This document shows positions 48,758 through 62,525 of a DNA stretch of 64,000 nt, piece by piece. Source of the stretch: Ziziphus jujuba. Its lineage: Eukaryota; Streptophyta; Magnoliopsida; Rosales; Rhamnaceae. The DNA lies in contig NC_083379.1 in the NCBI RefSeq assembly GCF_031755915.1, positions 5,343,501 through 5,407,500 on the forward strand, written 5' to 3'. Each line of letters opens with the position of its first letter. Positions within the stretch are counted from its first letter, which is position 1. The notes under the pieces are model-generated. The model was not told the DNA's origin. It worked only from the letters and a program-made list of their open reading frames with translations, and ran no database searches. Both the position numbers and the translations under genes were made by a program.

Positions 48758-49260
48758 AATTTCATTGGTTAACTTGGCTGGGGTGGACTCAGCACCGGTT
48801 CCGAAAGGAAATTTCTCTCCCCCAACTATAGTCAATAATGCATAGCCTGAAAATATCAAAAGTTTTAGTATTGTAACTGGGTTAGCTGTACCTTTGCTTT
48901 TTTAATAAAAATAACTGTATCTGCCTGCACTAAACAATTTTCTGCCATATCTGCAATTTCACCCTCTCAAATCTAAATAACATCTTTACAAAGCGATGAG
49001 ATAAATGTTACAGCTTATCAAGATATCATCGCAAAATAAGTATGTTGATCTAAATCTAGAAGTGCCTATGAGATGAAAAACTCCCATCCAAAACCAGATG
49101 TGTTTTTCCCCCATCGATTGCAGATGGGGTTCCTCTCTTAATTAAAACTATAGTCATGTATCCCATTCTTTCTTACTTTCAATTATCATTCTCAGATTTA
49201 CCAGCCGGCTGTAACAACCCTACGACTCAGAACAAGAAGCTTCAAGATTTTGAAAACAAA
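48240..49260. other. Intergenic region between SEC61 and ERD2
   Basis: No gene. It contains a TA microsatellite (about 48,605-48,628) and a 46-bp poly(T) tract (about 48,711-48,756), which would be the poly(A) tail of a minus-strand retro-insertion, though no element body is recognisable beside it. The 3' untranslated region of ERD2 should lie in the last few hundred bases. Confidence 0.45.
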
Positions 49261-49270
49261 ATTCCATACT

Positions 49271-52200
49271 TCATGCTGGGAGTTGAAGCTTTGCGTTGTT
49301 TTTCCAGCTGCAAAACAAACAACTTTATCTTGTCATTGACCTGAATCCAACGAGTTACAGGTCAGGATCATTAGCAAGAAAGTGCCAGGTTTTAATACCT
49401 GATGAAGTAGTAGTAGAAGAAATCCGCATATAAAGCAGTTTGAACCAGACCCGCAACGGAAGCTACATGGTTCCAGAAACAAATATCGAATGAAAAGTGG
49501 TATAGAAACAGCAAAAGCTATCAGAACAATAAATAAAAACTAAAAATGATGTTCTTGATAGTTTTTAGTATCATTTACCTATCCATCTACCGAAATGTGG
49601 CTCTGTGAGGTAACGATAAATCCAATTAAGAATGTAGAATGCACGATAGGCTCTGCAGATTAAAAAAGAAGAATAAGTATTTCCACCTAGAGTCCATTTC
49701 ACATGTAAACGGTTTAATGCATTAGGCTTTGCAAAAAGACTGTCTTATAACAATGGAGAACAAGATAAACACAGACCAAAAGACTGTTTTATAACAGTGG
49801 GGAACAAGATAAACACAGACCATCTGAAGATTCAAATCAGAAGAAGAAAAAGCCATTGTTTATGTTCTACAAAGAAGCTAGTAAATAGAAATAATATGCA
49901 TCCATGTACATATCTTTGTACATCTATCCATTGCTTGTAGCATCTGTACTTGAGAGGACTGCTCCAACCTTCCCTTGCATGCAAAAGACAAATAAACATA
50001 AAGAAACAGCTAATGTCTACATCAGCTAGAAGATTTCTTCACCATTACAGTATTCTCTTCCACCTACCCATAAATCTAAGTTTGACTATTATCCTTATTT
50101 CCTGAAAGAAGAAAAGCTCATGGTATGGTCTCTTCTCCGCCAATGGCAGGATTGAGCCTAACTTGGTAGTCACTTTTCCTTAAAAAAGTAGCCATATGTT
50201 ACTTTTAAGTTGAGGAAGGCAATCCAGCAAGAGAAGATTGCAGCTGCAATAATTAATGATTTATAGGATGCTATCACTTATACTCAACATGACTAGGTCA
50301 TTGTCATTTATTCTTAACACTGTAAAAAACAGCATATTATTAGAGGTCCACAACAACCAGCATAAAATTCCAATGAGATCTTATAAGAAACAATATAAAC
50401 ATCCTCCTAATACCAGGTCATGGTGCGAATAAAATAACAGGAACATGTAAGAATAGTAAAATTTAACAGCTTATCATGAGATACTTGCTGCATATGCAAC
50501 TCAAAATTTTAAAATTAGAGCTTCTCAAATATAATTTGCCAAATAACTGAATTAACAAAATTGACAAACTTAATCTGTGGACATAAGTGATAACAAAAAG
50601 GAAAGAGAAACTAACAAAACAACTCAGTTTAATTACCCAATCATAGAGGGAAGATCTTTTGAAGACATTGCACATAATAGAGGACAAGCTCAAACCATGT
50701 CAACCACAAGATAATTAAACTTTTGAGAATAACAAAGGTCATACAGCTTACAGGAAGTAGTACTTACCCAAGAAAGAACACATATTGCACTGTCAAATTG
50801 TCCACGTTGCCACTTCGTTGTAGCAAAACTAACTGGGGAAGAATGGCAACTGCCTCCAAATATATTGAAAATGCCCATAAGACCTGCAATGCGTTTGCAC
50901 CAAAATTAGAAGCACAACTCTGTAAGAGCATCATTTGGCTTAAAATGATTGACAGAATAACTACGATATTAAAATTTACAACACTGATTTTTGGCAATCA
51001 TGAATCAGTGGCCAAGGTCACAAACTTCTCCCATTGTTATAAATAAAATTACAGATGAAAAACCAAAACTGACATGTCTTCATCAAATATCAGAATCACA
51101 CTTATTCTCCTTTTTTAATTACCCTTGGAGCTTAAGAGATGTAACATAAAACCAAAGCTGGAAATGAAGCCAAAGTAATTTCTACTCATTTTCCTAACAG
51201 CAGCATGCCTATTGATTGTTTGTTCAAGAGAAACAGCTTAACCAAAAGTTTCATATATACAAGTTGGAGGATAAAATGTTCTTAACAAGTACGTAGAACT
51301 TCAATTCTCGCAGTTGTAAACAGTTTCACATACAACTAAACAATTCAAACTTCTGGAGAAAGCCAGACACGGAACCAAACTAAGTTGTGCACCGGTTTAC
51401 ATAAAAATGAATAATTCACAATCTTCTAAAAAACTTAAAAGAGTCTATTCAGCACACCAATCTCTTGTGTAACCCATTATTCAAGTGATTATAAGAAGAA
51501 AATTGTTATGAATCCTTGTTATTGCCGCAACGAGACCATGGTAACAAAAATGTAAAATACGCCAAGATGCCTCAGATATATTTAACAATGACTCACCTCC
51601 TGGAATGTGAACTTTTCATGCACAAAAAGCGCCAAAAGAAAGCACCCCAGAACGAGAAAATAATGGCGAAATGTATCGACATCTTTATTGTACGTGCGCC
51701 TCACCACTCGGTGCAACCGCATGCACCACACGATCGCCAGAGAGCACCCAATGAACACCAGCTTCATCACAGTATTATAGACAGAGATGAAGTCTGTGAA
51801 CAGATCCAAGTAGCGAGCCACAAACACTATGGCGTACAGCTCCTGTGTCTTAAGCGAAATCCCTTTCAAAATTAAAAGCTAATTAAGAGAATAATCAAAA
51901 AAAATGTTAAAAAAATGAAAAATAAAAAACGAAACGAAAAGCTTCAAAGGATTATTTCATCGCATATTTTGTATGTTTCAGCAACCAAACGCTAAACCCT
52001 AATGTTCCGTTCGAATAGATGGAAGGAAAAATTAAACTTTAGCCAGTTAATAAACTTTGAAATACTAAGCACGATGATAAATTACGACCCTGATTGACCC
52101 AAAACCTTCACTTCCTTCAACAAAATCCGGTGCATGCAATCGGCATTACTGAGTTGAGTTTTTTTTTTTTTTTTTTTTCACTTCCAATGATTACAGGGAA

Positions 52201-52391
52201 GTTAAGTCGACATTGAACATCGTTTCAATTCTGACGCGTTTTCTAGGGAAAAGGAACATGGTAGGGATGAGAAATGAGAGTGAGAGAGAAAAATGGTTAC
52301 CTGAGCATGATTTGGTTGCGTAAATTTTGAGAAGAAGAACCAGAATACTGATCAAGTGGGTCATATCCCCTGCAAACCTGAAGATATTCAT
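49271..52391 (-). CDS. ER lumen protein-retaining receptor (KDEL/HDEL receptor)
   Basis: Six exons on the minus strand: 52,391-52,301, 51,862-51,597, 50,883-50,768, 49,652-49,579, 49,462-49,399 and 49,307-49,271. All are GT-AG, and the 648 bp encode 215 residues, the standard ERD2 length. The receptor binds the C-terminal K/HDEL tetrapeptide of escaped ER residents in the Golgi and returns them to the ER in COPI vesicles; it has seven membrane helices. Family landmarks are [71 protein letters not shown], and the lysine-rich C-terminus [12 protein letters not shown], which resembles a COPI-sorting tail. One oddity: residue 151 is Val (NLTVQY) where plant and animal receptors have Gly (NLTGQY). 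The third intron is long and holds a 44-bp tandem repeat. The leader (52,392-52,560) is CT-rich. Confidence 0.96.
49734..49821. repeat. 44-bp minisatellite (two units) in ERD2 intron
   Basis: Two adjacent units, 49,734-49,777 and 49,778-49,821, start aaaagactgt and end aaacacagacc, with about three differences. They lie in the intron between exons 3 and 4 of the ERD2 gene. Confidence 0.9.
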
Positions 52392-52580
52392 GGTTGTAAA
52401 ATGGCAAAAACGAGCCCTAGAATCTAGCAAAAATACAGAGAGAGATAGAGTCACAGAGAGAATATTAGAGAGGTAGAGAGAATAGGTTTTGAATAGAGGG
52501 AGAACACCGCAGGAAACGCAGAGGAATTGAAAATCGAAAAACCGATGTGTCGTGCACAAAGGGGAAGGTGTGTGGAGGAA
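52392..52580 (-). promoter_or_regulatory. ERD2 5' leader with CT-rich tracts
   Basis: Upstream of the ATG on the minus strand are runs such as tctctctacctctc and gactctatctctctctg. These are consistent with the pyrimidine-rich leaders common in plants. No clear TATA box was found. Confidence 0.4.
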
Positions 52581-52709
52581 GGAACAAAGGAGATGCAACG
52601 TGGCAGGCGGACATGGCTTTTCACTCCACGATGATTGAATGAATTCTTTTTCATTTTTCTTTTTACCTAAAGAGACGATTATGCCCCTGGTTTTGCCGGG
52701 CTTCAATCA

Positions 52710-55700
52710 ATTCAACCTAAGACGAGTCCTTCACTGAATGAATCGGGGGAGTTCAGCGGCTCGATCTTCAAGGCGTTGTTTCATCCGTTGGATATGTGGA
52801 AAGTCAGCGTTGTGAATATTTGGTTAATTTATTACTAATTTTCTTTTGGGATAATATCAACAAAATCCTTAAACTGTATCATATGCTATATATGCTATAT
52901 GGCATTTTTAGATTCTAAACTATTCTTGTGATAATGTTATATAATATTCATTCAAATTTAAATTCCATCCAAATATTTAACATAATATGCATATACCTCT
53001 CATCTCATGTGTCAATTTTATGAGGACATTAAAGATCATTTATGCTTAATAACCATTTGTGTGTTCTTTCAGGAGATGTAGTTTTCATAAGGCCAAGGTT
53101 CATCGATTCTGCAGCTATAACCTTTAATCTACACCGGTTATGGCTAACTTTTAGATAAATATTGATTATGGCTACTTGTCTGGTATGATCATCGATGCAC
53201 TGTTGATTTTATCAAAGGCAAAAAGGCTACTGAACCTGGGGATACATCAAGCTCCGCGTTGACTTCGACTCTAGATGTCATGGGGTCGCTGGAAAGTGGA
53301 TGGTGGAGAGATATGAGACCATATAGGGAGGATATTGTGAATTTTGAAAAGTTAATTTTTGGTGAATGATAATTTTTATGAGAGAGAAGAAATGGATTTG
53401 TAGGTTTTATCATTTTTTACAGGCAATTTATTATATTGGATATTAATTTGGAGAAATTTAATATATTTTTAAAGAGTAAATTTGATTTTTTAAAGAAAAA
53501 GGATTAAATTTTATTTTTATTTTGTAGGGAATTAATTAAATTTGATATGCAATATCTTTATTTTTATCCAATTCTATCAATTAATTTGGATTTAAATATT
53601 AAATTATCCATATTTGTTGTTACAATCTTGTATGATGAAGTTGGATAAAAATAGTTTTAAATTTTTCCAATTAATTGTTCTTTAGGATATGTTGCTGCAA
53701 TACAGACATAGAGAGTTGCTAAATCAATGTATTGACATATAAGAACTATATATGTATTCTATCTAATATTTAGATGAAATTTAAATTTGAAATTAACGAT
53801 GTATTGTTTTAAAGAATTTAAAAATATGATTGTCATAAAAAATAATTTAAAAACTAAAATATCATTAAGAAATAGTTTAAGGAATTTTTGTGATATTATC
53901 CCTTTTCTTTTGTTTGTTTGGCTTTTGGGATGGCAACAGGTCGAAACTGCGTGTGGCGGCCTCCCCGTAACCCGTACCGCCCCAAAATTTAATTCTATCC
54001 TTGTATTTTATTTTATTTTATTTTTCTTTTTAAAATCGGGGTGGGATAGCTTGTTTCCCTATTATAAATAATAATTATAATGATAATAATAATAATAATA
54101 TATTTTTAATAACGTTACATATTTAAAAGGTATTCATATTTATTAATGCAATTATATTTATGTATAAATATATATATATATATGTTTTATTAATTTTATA
54201 TATATATATATATATACACAAAGAGGGAATATAATCCCATCCTTACTCCAACCTCGACTTTAGGGCATGAGTTTTTGCCCGGTGTACACCATAATTCTCC
54301 ATTTAATTCGGAATTCTTTGTTTTGTTAAGGTAAATCTTCCACGCGATTGAGGGATGAGGTAAATTATCATTCCTAGACTTTTCATCCTGTTTCACAATG
54401 TATAATAATAAATTTGCATAATTATATTTTGGTGCTCATTGATTTAAGAGTTTATTAGGAAACATTGGTCATGTTAATTAACTTAGAAGAGACTTTTCAA
54501 AAGTAAAAATAAAAATAAACTTAGAAGAGGAGAATTGTTTAGATAGGAATGTAAGAGTGTTAACGATTTTAAAAACAAAATAAGTATCATAATAGATTTA
54601 TCATACGTAACTAATCTGAGCCATCATATTTTAAACTTCGTGTACTAAATCAATGATATGGCACAAAATCAATAATTAAAGAATGAATATAAAGTGAACA
54701 TAGATATATATATATATATATATATATTAAAAATATATATATTAACAATTATGTTAGAAGAGTTCCATATTCACCCAAAAAAAAAAAAAATGTTAGAAAA
54801 GTTCCAATAATCTAACTCCGGATCTTTGTTAAAGTACAATGATTTTGCTTTTAGATTATTTTAATAGAGACTTACAATAGAAGAGTTGGAGATAAATTTG
54901 CCTATAATGTTATTTATATTATAATCTTTTTTTGTCTTATCCTAAAAACCACAAAATATCTTTAGAAAGTGGTAAGGTGGGGGAATAATACCTTACTCAA
55001 AGCAATTATGTCTTAAAAGGATTTTATATTGTTCAACAAAATCTTAATGGAATAAAATGGATTCTCATTTCACTCAATTATCATAAACAAGGGCATGGAG
55101 AAAATCAGAAAAATATGCCCACCATTTTTCTCACTCATAATAGCCATGTAAGAAAAAGAAAAACTTTTTTTGCACATGCTTCCCACCCTCCCCGCCACCC
55201 CCCCCCCCCCACAAAAAAATAAATAAAAAAATAAAAAAAATCCATATTAGTAATTTGATGGTGGGGAACACAGTAACTTTCTTTAAGGTCCCAATTATTG
55301 GATGCAAAATCATGCAATGGAATTAAACCAACATTGATCAGTCATTAATAAATTGTACTCCAATTTTAGCTACTAAATTTCATTTTCTTATCTGCATTGA
55401 TTTATTAATTTTCTTTTACAAAGATCTAATCTTTTCACGCTGCATTTTGTTTTTCAACAAATAATTTTTTGGGGAACTAGTTTGTGATATATTATGTTAT
55501 AAAGTTTTATTTAAATCATATTAGAACCAAACCAAAAAAAACAAACAAACAAACAAATAGGCAGGATACGTAATAATGAAAGCAATGCATATTGTTGAAA
55601 TGAATGTGTCAAAGCATGAATGAGCCACATTTCGTTGGCTCAGCATGTAGTTGAAGGTCAAGTATCATAATCAAAATTTTTTAAAATTTATATTAGAATT

Positions 55701-55922
55701 ATTAATTATTAGTTTTTTGTTATGACAATAGATGAAATAAATTAATCAAAATAAATTCTGACCTTAATTGACAAACCAATTTTTTTAATGGAGGAAAAAA
55801 AATATAACAAAACTTTGTTATGTTATTCTCTGAAACCAGTAAAATATAAAAAATAAAAATAAAAAACTTTACTAATTTTGTTGCTGACGTGGAAATATAA
55901 TGAAGAAAAAAATAATTGGAGG

Positions 55923-55966
<44 letters not shown>

Positions 55967-56030
55967 CATGGACCCATCCTCCAAGCGCTGAAAGGTATAT
56001 TGTATATTACATAAGAAAGAATTGATTGTG
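52710..56030. other. Gene-free region between ERD2 and UBTD-type gene
   Basis: No supported gene. Items seen: a possible repeat element at about 53,925-54,320 whose ends are unusually GC-rich (ggcggcctccccgtaaccc and gggtgggatagc); TA microsatellites at about 54,168-54,215 and 54,705-54,726; an 11-C run at about 55,200-55,210; and a GA microsatellite of about 18 units at 55,929-55,964, 470 bp upstream of the next gene's start codon. Confidence 0.5.
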
Positions 56031-56039
56031 ACAAGAAAG

Positions 56040-56436
56040 AAGGACTTTCATTCACCTCTCTCTCTCTCTTCTTCTTGATTTTCCTGCACAGAGGAGGAGG
56101 AGGATGAGGTGGTGGTGGAAATTAATGGGAGGGAAAGCAGCTTAAGCGCTGTCGTTTAGACGTCCAAGCAAAGCTTTAACAGATTAAACGAAAAACAACA
56201 ACAAAACCCATTGTTGTATACAAGTTTCCAAGCTTTCTCTTACCGTACCCTTCTGTTTTTCTTTTTTATTCAAATCTTCTGCCGTTTTTTGCCAGTTCCC
56301 GGAAAACCAAATTCCCGCCCGGAAATAGAATTTTTGTCTGTTTGCTTTTTTGCTCGAGATTGGGTTCATTCTAAGCAGTTGAATCTCTGCTTCTCTTATT
56401 TGTTTATTACTGTGTGATTGTCGAACTTTGCTAAAG
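56040..56436 (+). promoter_or_regulatory. Promoter/leader region of UBTD-type gene
   Basis: Between the GA microsatellite and the ATG at 56,437 the sequence has CT runs (ctctctctctcttctt near 56,057) and a GAGG-rich patch. It probably contains the transcription start and a 5' leader of a few hundred bases. No TATA box could be placed with confidence. Confidence 0.4.
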
Positions 56437-59253
56437 ATGGGTTGTGGCGGATCCTCTCTGAGCAACGCAGATGGTAATGATTTTTTTTTTTTTTCGGGTT
56501 TCTTTTTTTCATTTGTGGCAGTCTTTTTTTTTTTTTTTTTTTTTAATATATATATATATTAGGCTATAATGGCTTGTCCTTGGATTGCATAATTGTTTGT
56601 TGAAATTCCTTGTTTATTTATTTTTCTTAGTATATGCTGCTCAAACAGTGGAAAGGTATGGTTCTATTAAAGATTTATTTTATTTTATTTTTTTCAATTT
56701 TCTATTGGTTTTCATAATTTCCTTGTGATTGTCCGCATGAGGTGGTAATCAAAGTTCTTCTAGGTAGATTCTTGCTGTTTAATTTAGCTCTGTTATTTAC
56801 GTGTTTATGGATCTTATTCCTTATGTTCACCATGATCATGATGGTAATCGGAGGAGAAGTTGCAATACATCTCATATCATAATTACCCTTAAATAAACCA
56901 ATTTGTTCATATGACTTCACAAATTTGGGGATGCTAAAGAGGATTTGGTAGAATGATAGTACTCAAGAAATTGTTGTTCCTGGAACAAGTGCGTGTAGCC
57001 ACTATATATATGGTCATCTGTATTCTAAAACTTGCTTATGTTAGAAACACGACCTGTTAGAAAAAAAAGAAAAAGAAAAGAAAAAAAAGATCATTATTGT
57101 TATTATATGGTCACTTTTTTGCGTGAGTGTAATAAAAATTAGTTTAATCATGTTCTGGAAGGTGCAATAAGAGTAATGAACATATTATTTTTATCCCTCT
57201 TGATCAAGAAAAATAAATTAGTTGTTGAAACTTGAAAGCTTGAGCAGGAGTGTTAATTCCTCTGAAAATCTAGAACAGTTTCTCAGACAGCAGAAAATCA
57301 AACCTCTTCATTCTCTACATACAGGATGCCACTGAATTGTGACCTGTATAATGCCCAAACTACAAAGGCACCCACTACGATCTGAAACTTGAACACTTGG
57401 TTTTGACCAACGGCCCATGCTTTTATAGAAGACTCAATTGCAGGTTCTGCCCGGGGGGAGGGACCAGCGATCAAAATTTTGACATAATATAACATAAAAA
57501 GCGAAAGGTTCTTTAACGCTGCACATTATACTGTGCTACTATAAATGCGGAGAGTTACTCTCTGGCTTATGTTAGGTACTTTTCAAATATTTCCTAAATG
57601 AATATAAATATACCCAATTAATAATGCAGCGTACTTAAAATTGTAGAATTGTAGCACAAGCTTAATGTCGAAGAGTTTTTATAATGAATTCATACTTATA
57701 ATGTACACAATTAGTTTAAGGTTTTGTATGCTAATGGAATGTGGTGGACAGAGATCTGTCCTCTGCCATATTCTGCAGCATCCTAATCGGATGGTTTTAA
57801 ATTTTGTGCTTTCTCAGAAGCTTGTGTCAACATGTATGGAATTCAATTTATTGTTGAACATCCTTCTGACATAGTGTGCCACATTTCTGTCATGAGATTG
57901 ACCGCTTCATTCCTTGATGTGTCAGTTTCTTTTGATGGAGTGCTATTACTTTTTGTCTGCTTGTAGAGAACTCTAAGAACATCAAAAAGCCTAAACCTTG
58001 GAAGCATTCAGAACCGATTACGAGGACACAACTGATGCAGATGCGAGATGAGTTTTGGGACACTGCTCCTTACTATGGTGGCCAGAAAGGTACTTTTCTG
58101 TAGTCCACTTCCACAATGATAAATATTTCATGATTTATGAAATATTCCTCTCTAGGTTGCATTTATCTATATTCTAGTATTGTCTTTCATTCTTTTGAAA
58201 AGTGGTGCTAAATCTTCACCTTTGACAAGTAACCTCCCTTACTCTCTCTCTATAAAAAAATGCCCATTCCCCTTTTCACAATAACAAGGTAAGCTCCAGA
58301 ACCAGCGGGATTGCCCAATCCTATCTTTCCTTGTAGTAATGAGATGGGATATGCTATTCCAGGTTTATGAATATGAGGGTAGACTGAAATCAATCCTGTC
58401 ATATGCTTTATTTCCCTAGAAAAATATAGGACCATGGGCAGAGTAGATAGCACTAATTTAAGGTAGGATTTAAACGCATCTCCATTATTATCTCCTAAAC
58501 CAAGAAAGGTCCCCTTTAATCATGGTTCGCATTAGCTCTCATCAATTTTATTCCCAAAAAAAAGGGATAAAAACTGTTATTTGAAATGTATTCTTGTTAT
58601 AGTATGCATTTATTTTCATCAAGTGTTAGGGCTATTACTAGTACCAAAGAAATAAAAAAAAAAAAAAAAAAGAAGAAGTAGGGCTATTACTTAAAACTCT
58701 GTAATTATTAAAGTATCCAACACAGCATACCAGTTTGTTTATTTATATTTGTGAAAGTTAGTCTGGTTTTTTGTTAATTGTTTTATTATTATCTATAAAG
58801 TTTTTTATCTGGGACAAGTTGCATCCAATCCTAAGAAAAGGACTTTCGATATCTAAAGTTTCTGCATATTATTGCGCCTGTCATATGTCATAACACTATC
58901 AAATAACTTGGTAGTGGTATGCAATGTTTCTGGGTTACTGCAATATTAGTTTCTGATGACATAATAAGCAATATATCAGAGATATGGGATGCACTTCGAG
59001 CTGCTGCAGAAGCTGATATAAAATTTGGACAAACAATTGTAGACAGTGCCGGTGTGATTGTTCAAGGTGCTGACTTGACAATATGTTATGATGAGAGAGG
59101 TGCCTCACCTTTTCTTTTTCTCCTAACTGCTCCCACTTGTTTTATTTCTCTTAATATTAGAATTTTCTTTGATTCTGTTGATTTGCAGGTGCGAAGTATG
59201 AACTACCCAAGTATGTGCTAAGTGAGCCAACCAATTTGATTAAGGACAATTGA
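56437..59253 (+). CDS. UBTD-type small protein (ubiquitin-domain-containing N-terminal domain)
   Basis: Four exons: 56,437-56,473, 57,967-58,089, 58,980-59,099 and 59,189-59,253. All have GT-AG borders, and 345 bp encode 114 residues. The protein starts MGCGGSSLSNADENSKN, where the Gly-2/Cys-3 start suggests N-myristoylation and palmitoylation. It continues with KKPKPWKHSEPITRTQLMQM, RDEFWDTAPYYGG, EIWDALRAAAEAD and ICYDERGAKYELPKYVLSEP. This is the conserved helical domain of UBTD1/UBTD2 (DC-UbP) proteins, which in animals bind ubiquitin-conjugating enzymes. Plant members of this length lack the C-terminal ubiquitin-like fold, as here. The role in plants is not established. The first intron is about 1.5 kb. 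A short AG-GT bounded segment near 56,629-56,656 could be an alternative exon but would add a frame not seen in the family. Confidence 0.95.
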
Positions 59254-62200
59254 TGTAGGTTATGTATATGGTACACTGCTCCATTCAAAACTGTAAATCT
59301 TCTATATTTTTCCATTATTCTTTATTGTTCTCATTCTTGACAAATGAATGGGGAATTGAAATTGATATAGTTTTGTTTCTTCTTTCTTATGTCCTCACTT
59401 TCTCTTTTTGTTCTTTAAAAGGTAAAATTGGTGCATCAACTCCTAACAAATCTTGGCATGGTGTGGCAACAAGTTCTCAGTTTCAGGAATGTGGATAAGG
59501 TTCTGATTCTAAGGGAAAGAAAATTTACAGTAAAATCCACATTGAATATTGAAAAATGTGAAGGTAAAATAGGATGTATACAGTAGTAGGAAGCTGGCTT
59601 TAAGCTGAATGAAGCAACATTTATAATCTTCTTTCTTTGGTCAAGTACTTGTGCTCTAAATATATATATATATATATATATATAATTAGTCCTAAATAAG
59701 ATTTCATTTGTTATTTTTTGGGTATCCATCTATCCTACGAGTTCGGTGCCCAGTACTAAAGCTGGCCGTGAGGAAAGGCCTTTGCGACGAAGTTTTCAAA
59801 AACTGGCCCAGGTTTACCACACTTGGATTGGGCTCATTTGGTTGGTTTAACTTTCTCAACTAGAATTCCATCCAAAAATTATAATAAAATTAAAAATATC
59901 CTGCATAACGGTTATTAGAGCCAACGTGCAATGTGACTTGAGTAACTATAAATCAAAACTAAACATCAAATGGAAGTCCTTATGCCAAAAATTAGCTATG
60001 GATACAATATTGATGTGAAAACAAGACCATATTCTTCCCCTAAAATTGCCCTTATAAGCCCACCGATAGAAGAGGGCTAAAAAAGAGGAAAAACAAAGAG
60101 ACTAACTCCTATCCGACATTTTACAATACACTTCCTCACAACTTGCAAATGTATATAGTAAAATTTGTATTCCAAAGTTGGCTTAGGTGGAGATTAGGCT
60201 ATATTTATTAAGAATATTAATTTACCTAGCAAAGAATTAATTAATTAATTTTTTTTTTAAAAAAATGAGGTTGGGGCTGCATTGAACTTGGCCGCTTGGG
60301 CAACTCTATATGAGGTAGGTGTAGGTATAGGAAAGGAGTGCGCAAGCCGCCGCAAAAGTGCACGTTTGAACGCGATTAACTAATCACTAGTAGAAACAAA
60401 TGCAGAGGAACTGAACTGCTTTCTCAACATTGGAGATTGGAGATTGGAGATTATAGATTGCATCACCCTCTAAAAGCAAAAAAGATTTACACTTTGGAAC
60501 ACATAACCATATTGTTGTCCCACAGGAACTAGACAAAAAGAAGCTTTTCCAATGAATAAAAATGATGCCCTCCACGCCCCCACATTAAAATGCTTGGAAA
60601 AAAAAAAAGTGGAAAAAAAATATATGTAAAAAGGTTTAGGAATCTAACAAAGTCAGCTGCATAGGATTTATTTATATGCTTGAATAAGAAATAAAAAGAA
60701 AACGGTAATCAAGGATTTGGGCACACCATCTGCAATTAATTTTCTGATATTCAATGCAAAAGACAATTTTGCACTTGTTCTATCATGATGTTCCTTACTT
60801 GTTTTTTTAGCCTTTCAAATGCCCTCGTGAGAAGGAAAAATCTTTTATGAGCAAGAGGGTATACCCTAATCATATGCTTTTTAAAAGTTCAATATCTAGA
60901 TTTCACTATGACAAGTAACAATTAAGAGTTTCCACTATCATTTTGCCCAAAAAAAAAAAAACAAATTGAGTTTCCACTATCAGGTTGATTTTGTTACTTT
61001 AAATATAATTATTAGCGCATAGCTATAATGTGCTTTGATTCCTTAAAGTAGCAGTCAAAGATTTAGTCGAAAACGAAAAGGGGTAGGACCTTAATCATCA
61101 TCTTGTTTCTTTTCTATGACAATTTGAAGATTCTTTGGTATCTTTTTTCTTTTCTTTTCTTCTTTTATATATATATATATATATATATAATTTCTCAAAA
61201 CTCCCTTTTCTTGCATTTTGTCTTCACGGGGAAAGTAGTGTTATCAACCAAAAGAACTACATACCTTCCCTTTAGAAAGATGTGATCTCCACTGGGGTTT
61301 TATATCCATCATCAAGTGAAAAAGCAACATGGAGTTCATGTTGGGTTTCAACTGCTTTGGATTGACAATTAATATTACAATTTTGTTTTTTGGATACATC
61401 TACTTTGATCAACCTCTCTAGCTAGGATTGCATGTGAACCACTATGTTCAACCACAACCCCATGAATATAGAAATTGCATAAGTCACCTATTCACATGTA
61501 GAAACCAAAAAAAAAAGAAAAAAGGCAAATAGTTTTGGTAAGGAGTTTTGAATTCCTCAGCTGCCCACCTTTAAGTAAAGTAACGACATCAATTAAGTTA
61601 TGAGTGCATTAGTTAAAACTGTTTGTGTAATAGCAATGTAGCTCTCTTGAAATATATTCCCGCCAAAAACAAAATGTTTCCCCTCTTGAAAAGCAAAACA
61701 GTAAAAATGTTCACAATATTTTTTTGCATCATTTTCTAATTACCAAGTACTTTCTCTTTGTATTTAAGCAAAAAAAGTACTTTCTCTTTGTAATTTTGTA
61801 CTAGGGAATTTAAGAATATCTTTTTGGCGAGAGGGGTGGTTTCCATCCATCATGTCATCATAAATTATCAGATAAGAACATTATTTTACATAAAGATTGA
61901 AACAATGTTTTTTTTTTTTGGCTGAAAAGATTGAAACAATGTTTAAGCTTACAATTAAACTACCTCCCATCATTTTCTGCTATTATATATTCAGAAGCAT
62001 TCGGTCATAGCCATTAATATAGCTTCCATCTAACTTTTTTTTTTTTTTCTCTCTCTCTTCGGTACCTAAACAATATAGATAAAAAAAACCACTTACCCTT
62101 TAGAGCATAATATTTAATAAAAAATAAATAATAATTAAAAAAAGAAATACAAGTAAAAATACACTAAGAGAGGAAAATTTGATAGCATATACTATTCTGT

Positions 62201-62520
62201 ACATCAAAGTGGTTGAGTATGTTATTTCCATTCTCTTTCATTAAAATTATGTATGTCCATTTGTATTATAATCAAAGATAATAACTTAACAGAAAAAAGT
62301 TATTCAATTATTACATCAATAGATTCAAAAATTATGGATTAAATCTTAACAAATTTTATTATTACCTTAGAAAATCTAATGCTTATAATACTATTAGTAA
62401 ACACTTTTTTTCTTTACCAATCAAAAATAGATATGCCTATTTGTACAGGCTTTGTACTGATAGTTTTGGCATCTAAAATAATTAATCATCTTAATATATT
62501 TATTCGTATGGCAAAGCAAA
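59254..62520. other. Gene-free region downstream of UBTD-type gene
   Basis: No supported gene. The 3' untranslated region of the UBTD-type gene is presumably in the first few hundred bases. Simple repeats include TA runs (about 59,659-59,683 and 61,168-61,189) and a 9-bp tandem repeat, gattggaga, near 60,431-60,457. Confidence 0.5.
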
Positions 62521-62525
62521 AATAG

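Noticed and set aside
48668..48859. Minus-strand frame with a long lysine run
   Set aside because: The lysines come from the poly(T) tract at 48,711-48,756, which is a simple repeat or retro-insertion tail.
52191..52706. 171-codon minus-strand frame upstream of and overlapping ERD2 exon 1
   Set aside because: It runs through the CT-rich leader, exon 1 in another frame and the first intron. The ERD2 frame explains the conservation.
55131..55317. Two overlapping glycine-rich minus-strand frames
   Set aside because: Produced by the poly(C) and A/T runs near 55,190-55,240. No start context or conserved residues.
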